This document shows, piece after piece, positions 10,861-21,721 of a DNA stretch of 64,000 nucleotides. The DNA is taken from NCBI GenBank assembly GCA_949987565.1, contig OX465117.1, positions 6,448,621-6,512,620 on the forward strand. Direction: 5' to 3'. A program made the position numbers and the translations under genes. The stretch is from Luidia sarsii. Taxonomy: Eukaryota > Echinodermata > Asteroidea > Paxillosida > Luidiidae. Under the pieces are notes generated by a model. The model saw nothing but the letters and a program-made list of their open reading frames with translations, made no database searches and had not been told where the DNA came from. Within the stretch, counting starts at the first letter, position 1. The number at the start of each line of letters is the position of its first letter.

Positions 10861-12247
10861 TACTGCTGTATGCACACACAAGCTGCCTACCTGACAGAGG
10901 TTGGTTCTCTTTGCTTGATCATCAAATCATCATACTATGTTCGATTTACGATTTTTCAAAACTGATGCATAGGTGTTCTCCAGGTCTGTTAGCAGGCTAC
11001 GTTTTAGCTTTGTCAAGTGAATAATGAATGAGATATTAACGAGCAAAGTGTATTTTTCTTTGCAGTTTCTCTCCGCCGACTGACTGTTGTGTACTGCTGT
11101 ATGCACACACAAGCTGCCTACCTGACAGAGGTTGGTTCTCTTTGCTTGATCATCAAATCATCATACTATGTTCGAATTTAAGATTTTTCAATACTGATGC
11201 ATAGGTGTTCTCCAGGTCTGTTAGCAGGCTAAGTTTTAGCTTTGTCAAGTGAATAATGATTGGGATATTAACGAGTAAAGTGTATTTTTCTTTGCAGTTT
11301 CTCTCCGCGGACTGACTGTTGGGTACTGCTGTATGCACACACAAGCTGCCTACCTGACAGAGGTTGGTTCTCTTTGCTTGATCATCAAATCATCATACTA
11401 TGTTCGAATTTAAGATTTTTCAATACTGATGCATAGGTGTTCTCCAGGTCTGTTAGCAGGCTAAGTTTTAGCTTTGTCAAGTGAATAATGAATGAGATAT
11501 TAACGAGCAAAGTGTATTTTTCTTTGCAGTTTCTCTCCGCCGACTGACTGTTGGGTACTGCTGTATGCACACACAAGCTGCCTACCTGACAGAGGTTGGT
11601 TCTCTTTGCTTGATCATCAAATCATCATACTATGTTTGATTTCAGATTTTTCAAAGCTGATGCATAGGTGTTCTCCAGGTCTGTTAGCAGGCTAAGTTTT
11701 AGCTTTGTCAAGTGAATAATAAATGAGATATTAACGAGCAAAGTGTATTTTTCTTTACAGTTGCTCTCCGCCGACTGACTGTTGTGTACTGCTGTATGCA
11801 CACACAAGCTGCCTACCTGACAGAGGTTGGTTATCTTTGCTTGATCATCAAATCATCATACTATGTTCGATTTAAGATTTTTCAAAGCTGATGCGTAGGT
11901 GTTCTCCAGGTCTGTTTGCAGGCTAAGTTTTAGCTCTGTCAAGTGAATAAAGTTGAGATATTAACGAGCAAAGTGTATTTTTCTTTACAGTTGCTCTCCG
12001 CCGACTGACTGTTGTGTACTGCTGTATGCACACACAAGCTGCCTACCTGACAGAGGTTGGTTATCTTTGCTTGATCATCAAATCATCATACTATGTTCGA
12101 TTTCAGATTTTTCAAAGCTGATGCATAGGTGTTCTCCAGGTCTGTTAGCAGGCTAAGTTTTAGCTTTGTCAAGTGATTAATGAATGAGATATTAACGAGT
12201 AAAGTGTATTTTTCTTTGCAGTTTCTCTCCGCGGACTGACTGTTGGG
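10861..12247 (+). repeat. V-F-G-H-U-W, 6-mer form, round 4
   Basis: Units start at 10861, 11092, 11324, 11556, 11787 and 12017. Together with round 5 it makes an 11-monomer composite of 2,542 bp. Confidence 0.9.
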
Positions 12248-13402
12248 TACTGCTGTATGCACACACAAGCTGCCTACCTGACAGAGGTTGGTTCTCTTTG
12301 CTTGATCATCAAATCATCATACTATGTTCGATTTACGATTTTTCAAAACTGATGCATAGGTGTTCTCCAGGTCTGTTAGCAGGCTACGTTTTAGCTTTGT
12401 CAAGTGAATAATGAATGAGATATTAACGAGCAAAGTGTATTTTTCTTTGCAGTTTCTCTCCGCCGACTGACTGTTGTGTACTGCTGTATGCACACACAAG
12501 CTGCCTACCTGACAGAGGTTGGTTCTCTTTGCTTGATCATCAAATCATCATACTATGTTCGAATTTAAGATTTTTCAATACTGATGCATAGGTGTTCTCC
12601 AGGTCTGTTAGCAGGCTAAGTTTTAGCTTTGTCAAGTGAATAATGAATGAGATATTAACGAGCAAAGTGTATTTTTCTTTGCAGTTTCTCTCCGCCGACT
12701 GACTGTTGGGTACTGCTGTATGCACACACAAGCTGCCTACCTGACAGAGGTTGGTTCTCTTTGCTTGATCATCAAATCATCATACTATGTTTGATTTCAG
12801 ATTTTTCAAAGCTGATGCATAGGTGTTCTCCAGGTCTGTTAGCAGGCTAAGTTTTAGCTTTGTCAAGTGAATAATAAATGAGATATTAACGAGCAAAGTG
12901 TATTTTTCTTTACAGTTGCTCTCCGCCGACTGACTGTTGTGTACTGCTGTATGCACACACAAGCTGCCTACCTGACAGAGGTTGGTTATCTTTGCTTGAT
13001 CATCAAATCATCATACTATGTTCGATTTAAGATTTTTCAAAGCTGATGCGTAGGTGTTCTCCAGGTCTGTTTGCAGGCTAAGTTTTAGCTCTGTCAAGTG
13101 AATAAAGTTGAGATATTAACGAGCAAAGTGTATTTTTCTTTACAGTTGCTCTCCGCCGACTGACTGTTGTGTACTGCTGTATGCACACACAAGCTGCCTA
13201 CCTGACAGAGGTTGGTTATCTTTGCTTGATCATCAAATCATCATACTATGTTCGATTTCAGATTTTTCAAAGCTGATGCATAGGTGTTCTCCAGGTCTGT
13301 TAGCAGGCTAAGTTTTAGCTTTGTCAAGTGATTAATGAATGAGATATTAACGAGTAAAGTGTATTTTTCTTTGCAGTTTCTCTCCGCGGACTGACTGTTG
13401 GG
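12248..13402 (+). repeat. V-G-H-U-W, 5-mer form, round 5
   Basis: Units start at 12248, 12479, 12711, 12942 and 13172. No private change was noticed by eye. Confidence 0.9.
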
Positions 13403-15020
13403 TACTGCTGTATGCACACACAAGCTGCCTACCTGACAGAGGTTGGTTCTCTTTGCTTGATCATCAAATCATCATACTATGTTCGATTTACGATTTTTCA
13501 AAACTGATGCATAGGTGTTCTCCAGGTCTGTTAGCAGGCTACGTTTTAGCTTTGTCAAGTGAATAATGAATGAGATATTAACGAGCAAAGTGTATTTTTC
13601 TTTGCAGTTTCTCTCCGCCGACTGACTGTTGTGTACTGCTGTATGCACACACAAGCTGCCTACCTGACAGAGGTTGGTTCTCTTTGCTTGATCATCAAAT
13701 CATCATACTATGTTCGAATTTAAGATTTTTCAATACTGATGCATAGGTGTTCTCCAGGTCTGTTAGCAGGCTAAGTTTTAGCTTTGTCAAGTGAATAATG
13801 ATTGGGATATTAACGAGTAAAGTGTATTTTTCTTTGCAGTTTCTCTCCGCGGACTGACTGTTGGGTACTGCTGTATGCACACACAAGCTGCCTACCTGAC
13901 AGAGGTTGGTTCTCTTTGCTTGATCATCAAATCATCATACTATGTTCGAATTTAAGATTTTTCAATACTGATGCATAGGTGTTCTCCAGGTCTGTTAGCA
14001 GGCTAAGTTTTAGCTTTGTCAAGTGAATAATGAATGAGATATTAACGAGCAAAGTGTATTTTTCTTTGCAGTTTCTCTCCGCCGACTGACTGTTGGGTAC
14101 TGCTGTATGCACACACAAGCTGCCTACCTGACAGAGGTTGGTTCTCTTTGCTTGATCATCAAATCATCATACTATGTTTGATTTCAGATTTTTCAAAGCT
14201 GATGCATAGGTGTTCTCCAGGTCTGTTAGCAGGCTAAGTTTTAGCTTTGTCAAGTGAATAATAAATGAGATATTAACGAGCAAAGTGTATTTTTCTTTGC
14301 AGTTTCTCTCCGCCGACTGACTGTTGGGTACTGCTGTATGCACACACAAGCTGCCTACCTGACAGAGGTTGGTTCTCTTTGCTTGATCATCAAATCATCA
14401 TACTATGTTTGATTTCAGATTTTTCAAAGCTGATGCATAGGTGTTCTCCAGGTCTGTTAGCAGGCTAAGTTTTAGCTTTGTCAAGTGAATAATAAATGAG
14501 ATATTAACGAGCAAAGTGTATTTTTCTTTACAGTTGCTCTCCGCCGACTGACTGTTGTGTACTGCTGTATGCACACACAAGCTGCCTACCTGACAGAGGT
14601 TGGTTATCTTTGCTTGATCATCAAATCATCATACTATGTTCGATTTAAGATTTTTCAAAGCTGATGCGTAGGTGTTCTCCAGGTCTGTTTGCAGGCTAAG
14701 TTTTAGCTCTGTCAAGTGAATAAAGTTGAGATATTAACGAGCAAAGTGTATTTTTCTTTACAGTTGCTCTCCGCCGACTGACTGTTGTGTACTGCTGTAT
14801 GCACACACAAGCTGCCTACCTGACAGAGGTTGGTTATCTTTGCTTGATCATCAAATCATCATACTATGTTCGATTTCAGATTTTTCAAAGCTGATGCATA
14901 GGTGTTCTCCAGGTCTGTTAGCAGGCTAAGTTTTAGCTTTGTCAAGTGATTAATGAATGAGATATTAACGAGTAAAGTGTATTTTTCTTTGCAGTTTCTC
15001 TCCGCGGACTGACTGTTGGG
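13403..15020 (+). repeat. V-F-G-H-H-U-W, 7-mer form, round 6
   Basis: Units start at 13403, 13634, 13866, 14098, 14329, 14560 and 14790. The first H (14098) has the head of H but a TTTGCAGTTTC tail and TTGGG end, as in G. The second H is canonical. An extra H/G chimera was therefore gained by a one-monomer slippage event. Confidence 0.9.
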
Positions 15021-16175
15021 TACTGCTGTATGCACACACAAGCTGCCTACCTGACAGAGGTTGGTTCTCTTTGCTTGATCATCAAATCATCATACTATGT
15101 TCGATTTACGATTTTTCAAAACTGATGCATAGGTGTTCTCCAGGTCTGTTAGCAGGCTACGTTTTAGCTTTGTCAAGTGAATAATGAATGAGATATTAAC
15201 GAGCAAAGTGTATTTTTCTTTGCAGTTTCTCTCCGCCGACTGACTGTTGTGTACTGCTGTATGCACACACAAGCTGCCTACCTGACAGAGGTTGGTTCTC
15301 TTTGCTTGATCATCAAATCATCATACTATGTTCGAATTTAAGATTTTTCAATACTGATGCATAGGTGTTCTCCAGGTCTGTTAGCAGGCTAAGTTTTAGC
15401 TTTGTCAAGTGAATAATGAATGAGATATTAACGAGCAAAGTGTATTTTTCTTTGCAGTTTCTCTCCGCCGACTGACTGTTGGGTACTGCTGTATGCACAC
15501 ACAAGCTGCCTACCTGACAGAGGTTGGTTCTCTTTGCTTGATCATCAAATCATCATACTATGTTTGATTTCAGATTTTTCAAAGCTGATGCATAGGTGTT
15601 CTCCAGGTCTGTTAGCAGGCTAAGTTTTAGCTTTGTCAAGTGAATAATAAATGAGATATTAACGAGCAAAGTGTATTTTTCTTTACAGTTGCTCTCCGCC
15701 GACTGACTGTTGTGTACTGCTGTATGCACACACAAGCTGCCTACCTGACAGAGGTTGGTTATCTTTGCTTGATCATCAAATCATCATACTATGTTCGATT
15801 TAAGATTTTTCAAAGCTGATGCGTAGGTGTTCTCCAGGTCTGTTTGCAGGCTAAGTTTTAGCTCTGTCAAGTGAATAAAGTTGAGATATTAACGAGCAAA
15901 GTGTATTTTTCTTTACAGTTGCTCTCCGCCGACTGACTGTTGTGTACTGCTGTATGCACACACAAGCTGCCTACCTGACAGAGGTTGGTTATCTTTGCTT
16001 GATCATCAAATCATCATACTATGTTCGATTTCAGATTTTTCAAAGCTGATGCATAGGTGTTCTCCAGGTCTGTTAGCAGGCTAAGTTTTAGCTTTGTCAA
16101 GTGATTAATGAATGAGATATTAACGAGTAAAGTGTATTTTTCTTTGCAGTTTCTCTCCGCGGACTGACTGTTGGG
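15021..16175 (+). repeat. V-G-H-U-W, 5-mer form, round 7
   Basis: Units start at 15021, 15252, 15484, 15715 and 15945, in the same order as rounds 2, 3 and 5. Confidence 0.9.
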
Positions 16176-17101
16176 TACTGCTGTATGCACACACAAGCTG
16201 CCTACCTGACAGAGGTTGGTTCTCTTTGCTTGATCATCAAATCATCATACTATGTTCGATTTACGATTTTTCAAAACTGATGCATAGGTGTTCTCCAGGT
16301 CTGTTAGCAGGCTACGTTTTAGCTTTGTCAAGTGAATAATGAATGAGATATTAACGAGCAAAGTGTATTTTTCTTTGCAGTTTCTCTCCGCCGACTGACT
16401 GTTGTGTACTGCTGTATGCACACACAAGCTGCCTACCTGACAGAGGTTGGTTCTCTTTGCTTGATCATCAAATCATCATACTATGTTCGAATTTAAGATT
16501 TTTCAATACTGATGCATAGGTGTTCTCCAGGTCTGTTAGCAGGCTAAGTTTTAGCTTTGTCAAGTGAATAATGATTGGGATATTAACGAGTAAAGTGTAT
16601 TTTTCTTTGCAGTTTCTCTCCGCGGACTGACTGTTGGGTACTGCTGTATGCACACACAAGCTGCCTACCTGACAGAGGTTGGTTCTCTTTGCTTGATCAT
16701 CAAATCATCATACTATGTTCGAATTTAAGATTTTTCAATACTGATGCATAGGTGTTCTCCAGGTCTGTTAGCAGGCTAAGTTTTAGCTTTGTCAAGTGAA
16801 TAATGAATGAGATATTAACGAGCAAAGTGTATTTTTCTTTGCAGTTTCTCTCCGCCGACTGACTGTTGGGTACTGCTGTATGCACACACAAGCTGCCTAC
16901 CTGACAGAGGTTGGTTCTCTTTGCTTGATCATCAAATCATCATACTATGTTTGATTTCAGATTTTTCAAAGCTGATGCATAGGTGTTCTCCAGGTCTGTT
17001 AGCAGGCTAAGTTTTAGCTTTGTCAAGTGAATAATAAATGAGATATTAACGAGCAAAGTGTATTTTTCTTTACAGTTGCTCTCCGCCGACTGACTGTTGT
17101 G
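16176..17101 (+). repeat. V-F-G-H, truncated round 8 at the exit of the domain
   Basis: Units start at 16176, 16407, 16639 and 16871. Instead of U and W, the H unit is followed by class I at 17102. That H-to-I order also occurs at 3008, 18489, 22416, 35353 and 37432, so it is probably the original neighbour relation, and the V-G-H-U-W cycle a derived local expansion. Confidence 0.88.
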
Positions 17102-18719
17102 TACTGCTGTATGCACACACAAGCTGCCTACCTGACAGAGGTTGGTTCTCTTTGCTTGATCATCAAATCATCATACTATGTTCGATTTACGATTTTTCAA
17201 AGCTGATGCATAGGTGTTCTCCAGGTCTGATAGCAGGCTAAGTTTTAGCTTTGTCAAGTGAATAATGAATGAGATATTAACGAGTAAAGTGAATTTTTCT
17301 TTACAGTTGGTCTCCGCCGTCTGACTGTTGTGTACTGCTGTATGCACACACAAGCTGCCTAGCTGACAGAGGTTGGTTCTCTTTGCTTGATCATCAAATC
17401 ATCATACTATGTTCGATTTTAGATTTTTCAAAGCTGATGCATAGGTGTTCTCCAGGTCTGTTAGCAGGCTAAGTTTTAGCTTTGTCAAGTGAATAATGAT
17501 TGAGATATTAACGAGTAAAGTGTATTTTTCTTTGCAGTTTCTCTCCGCGGACTGACTGTTGGGTACTGCTGTATGAACACACAAGCTGCCTACCTGACAG
17601 AGGTTGGTTCTCTTTGCTTGATCATCAAATCATCATACTATGTTCGATTTAAGATTTTTCAAAACTGATGCATAGGTGTTCTCCAGGTCTGTTAGCAGGC
17701 TAAGTTTTAGCTTTGTCAAGTGAATAATGATTGAGATATTAACGAGTAAAGTGTATTTTTCTTTGCAGTTTCTTTCCGCGGACTGACTGTTGGGTACTGC
17801 TGTATGCACACACAAGCTGCCTACCTGACAGAGGTTGGTTCTCTTTGCTTGATCATCAAATCATCATACTATGTTCGATTTAAGATTTTTCAAAACTGAT
17901 TCATAGGTGTTCTCCAGGTCTGTTAGCAGGCTAAGTTTTAGCTTTGTCAAGTGAATAATGAATGAGATATTAACGAGCAAAGTGTATTTTTCTTTGCAGT
18001 TTCTCTCCGCCGACTGACTGTTGTGTACTGCTGTATGCACACACAAGCTGCCTACCTGACAGAGGTTGGTTCTCTTTGCTTGATCATCAAATCATCATAG
18101 TATGTTCGATTTAAGATTTTTCAATGCTGATGCATAGGTGTTCTCCAGGTCTGTTAGCAGGCTAAGTTTGAGCTTTGTCAAGTGAATAATGAATGAGATA
18201 TTAACGAGCAAAGTGTATTTTTCTTTGCAGTTTCTCTCCGCCGACTGACTGTTGTGTACTGCTGTATGCACACACAAGCTGCCTACCTGACAGAGGTTGG
18301 TTCTCTTTGCTTGATCATCAAATCATCATACTATGTTCGAATTTAAGATTTTTCAATACTGATGCATAGGTGTTCTCCAGGTCTGTTAGCAGGCTAAGTT
18401 TTAGCTTTGTCAAGTGAATAATGAATGAGATATTAACGAGCAAAGTGTATTTTTCTTTGCAGTTTCTCTCCGCCGACTGACTGTTGGGTACTGCTGTATG
18501 CACACACAAGCTGCCTACCTGACAGAGGTTGGTTCTCTTTGCTTGATCATCAAATCATCATACTATGTTTGATTTCAGATTTTTCAAAGCTGATGCATAG
18601 GTGTTCTCCAGGTCTGTTAGCAGGCTAAGTTTTAGCTTTGTCAAGTGAATAATAAATGAGATATTAACGAGCAAAGTGTATTTTTCTTTACAGTTGCTCT
18701 CCGCCGACTGACTGTTGTG
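17102..18719 (+). repeat. 7-mer I-J-J2-L-N-G-H, 1,618 bp
   Basis: Units start at 17102, 17333, 17564, 17795, 18026, 18257 and 18489. The next seven begin again with I-J-J2-L-N at 18720 with an offset of 1,618 bp, but continue to X-Y instead of G-H. The N-to-G step is found only here and in the 17-mer copy at 22184, so it marks a fusion made by an out-of-register exchange. J at 17333 has GATTTTAG, shared with the J units at 18951 and 22878. Its last four units also form the start of the 17-mer. Confidence 0.88.
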
Positions 18720-21700
18720 TACTGCTGTATGCACACACAAGCTGCCTACCTGACAGAGGTTGGTTCTCTTTGCTTGATCATCAAATCATCATACTATGTT
18801 CGATTTACGATTTTTCAAAGCTGATGCATAGGTGTTCTCCAGGTCTGATAGCAGGCTAAGTTTTAGCTTTGTCAAGTGAATAATGAATGAGATATTAACG
18901 AGTAAAGTGAATTTTTCTTTACAGTTGGTCTCCGCCGTCTGACTGTTGTGTACTGCTGTATGCACACACAAGCTGCCTAGCTGACAGAGGTTGGTTCTCT
19001 TTGCTTGATCATCAAATCATCATACTATGTTCGATTTTAGATTTTTCAAAGCTGATGCATAGGTGTTCTCCAGGTCTGTTAGCAGGCTAAGTTTTAGCTT
19101 TGTCAAGTGAATAATGATTGAGATATTAACGAGTAAAGTGTATTTTTCTTTGCAGTTTCTCTCCGCGGACTGACTGTTGGGTACTGCTGTATGCACACAC
19201 AAGCTGCCTACCTGACAGAGGTTGGTTCTCTTTGCTTGATCATCAAATCATCATACTATGTTCGATTTAAGATTTTTCAAAACTGATGCATAGGTGTTCT
19301 CCAGGTCTGTTAGCAGGCTAAGTTTTAGCTTTGTCAAGTGAATAATGATTGAGATATTAACGAGTAAAGTGTATTTTTCTTTGCAGTTTCTTTCCGCGGA
19401 CTGACTGTTGGGTACTGCTGTATGCACACACAAGCTGCCTACCTGACAGAGGTTGGTTCTCTTTGCTTGATCATCAAATCATCATACTATGTTCGATTTA
19501 AGATTTTTCAAAACTGATTCATAGGTGTTCTCCAGGTCTGTTAGCAGGCTAAGTTTTAGCTTTGTCAAGTGAATAATGAATGAGATATTAACGAGCAAAG
19601 TGTATTTTTCTTTGCAGTTTCTCTCCGCCGACTGACTGTTGTGTACTGCTGTATGCACACACAAGCTGCCTACCTGACAGAGGTTGGTTCTCTTTGCTTG
19701 ATCATCAAATCATCATAGTATGTTCGATTTAAGATTTTTCAATGCTGATGCATAGGTGTTCTCCAGGTCTGTTAGCAGGCTAAGTTTGAGCTTTGTCAAG
19801 TGAATAATGAATGAGATATTAACGAGCAAAGTGTATTTTTCTTTGCAGTTTCTCTCCGCCGACTGACTGTTGTGTACTGCTGTATGCACACACAAGCTGC
19901 CTACCTGACAGAGGTTGGTTCTCTTTGCTTGATCATCAAATCATCATACTATGTTCGATTTAAGATTTTTCAAAGCTGATGCATAGGTGTTCTCCAGGTC
20001 TGTTAGCAGGCTAAGTTTTAGCTTTTTCAAGTGAATAATGAATGAGATATTAACGAGCAAAGTGTATTTTTCTTTGCAGTTTCTCTCCGCCGACTGACTG
20101 TTGTGTACTGCTGTATGCACACACAAGCTGCCTAGCTGACAGAGGTTGGTTCTCTTTGCTTGATCATCAAATCATCATACTATGTTCGATTTAAGATTTT
20201 TCAAAGCTGATGCATAGGTGTTCTCCAGGTCTGTTAACAGGCTAAGTTTTACCTTTGTCAAGTGAATAATGAATGAGATAATAACGAGCAAAGTGTATTT
20301 TTCTTTACAGTTACTCTCCGCCGTCTGACTGTTGTGTACTGCTGTATGCACACACAAGCTGCCTAGCTGACAGAGGTTGGTTCTCTTTGCTTGATCATCA
20401 AATCATCATACTATGTTCGATTTCAGATTTTTCAATACTGATGCATAGGTGTTCTCCAGGTCTGTTAGCAGGCTAAGTTTTAGCTTTGTCAAGTGAATAA
20501 TGAATGAGATATTAACGAGCAAAGTGTATTTTTCTTTGCAGTTTCTCTCCGCGGACTGACTGTTGGGTACTGCTGTATGCACACACAAGCTGCCTACCTG
20601 ACAGAGGTTGGTTCTCTTTGCTTGATCATCAAATCATCATACTATGTTCGATTTAAGATTTTTCAATGCTGATGCATAGGTGTTCTCCAGGTCTGTTAGC
20701 AGGCTAAGTTTGAGCTTTGTCAAGTGAATAATGAATGAGATATTAACGAGCAAAGTGTATTTTTCTTTGCAGTTTCTCTCCGCGGACTGACTGTTGTGTA
20801 CTGCTGTATGCACACACAAGCTGCCTACCTGACAGAGGTTGGTTCTCTTTGCTTGATCATCAAATCAACATACTATGTTCGATTTACGATTTTTCAAAAC
20901 TGATGCATAGGTGTTCTCCAGGTCTGTTAGCAGGCTAAGTTTTAGCTTTGTCAAGTGAATAATGAATGAGATATTAACGAGCAAAGTGTATTTTTCTTTA
21001 CAGTTGCTCTCCGCCGACTGACTGTTGTGTACTGCTGTATGCACACACAAGCTGCCTACCTGACAGAGGTTGGTTCTCTTTGCTTGATCATCAAATCATC
21101 ATACTATGTTCGATTTCAGATTTTTCAAAGCTGATGCATAGGTGTTCTCCAGGTCTGTTAGCAGGCTAAGTTTTAGCTTTGTCAAGTGAATAATAAATGA
21201 GATATTAACGAGCAAAGTGTATTTTTCTTTACAGGTGCTCGCCGCCGTCTAACTGTTGTGTACTGCTGTATGCACACACAAGCTGCCTAGCTGACAGAGG
21301 TTGGTTCTCTTTGCTTGATCATCAAATCATCATACTATGTTCGATTTAAGGTTTTTCAAAGCTGATGCATAGGTGTTCTCCAGCTCTGTTAGCAGGCTAA
21401 GTTTTAGCTTTTTCAAGTGAATAATGAATGAGATATTAACGAGCAAAGTGTATTTTCTTTGCAGTTTCTCTCCGCCGACTGACTGTTGTGTACTGCTGTA
21501 TGCACACACAAGCTGCCTACCTGACAGAGGTTGGTTCTCTTTGCTTGATCATCAAATCATCATACTATGTTCGATTTAAGATTTTTCAAAGCTGATGCAT
21601 AGGTGTTCTCCAGGTCTGTTAGCAGGCTAAGTTTTAGCTTTGTCAAGTGAATAATGAATGAGATATTAACGAGCAAAGTGTATTTTTCTTTCCAGTTTCT

Positions 21701-21721
21701 CTCCGCCGACTGACTGTTGGG
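17795..21721 (+). repeat. 17-mer HOR copy 1, 3,927 bp
   Basis: Order: L-N-G-H-I-J-J2-L-N-X-Y-K-N'-O-P-Q-C. Starts include 17795 (L), 18720 (I), 19413 (second L), 19875 (X), 20106 (Y), 20799 (O), 21261 (Q, 230 bp) and 21491 (C). The next copy begins exactly 3,927 bp later. The minus-frame translations of the 14 monomers open in that frame match copy 2 one for one. The J2 unit carries TTTCTTTCCGCGG in place of TTTCTCTCCGCGG, also shared. Confidence 0.9.

Larger units (their letters stand above)
7164..17101 (+). repeat. HOR domain with a V-(F)-G-H-U-W cycle, eight rounds
   Basis: The V monomer, marked by GCTACG, recurs at 7164, 8551, 9706, 10861, 12248, 13403, 15021 and 16176. Successive spacings are 1,387, 1,155, 1,155, 1,387, 1,155, 1,618 and 1,155 bp. 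The 1,155-bp form is the 5-mer V-G-H-U-W, in which the +1 of G and the -1 of U cancel. The 1,387-bp form adds class F between V and G. The 1,618-bp form adds F and a second H. After the eighth V the domain runs F-G-H and passes into class I at 17102. Confidence 0.93.
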
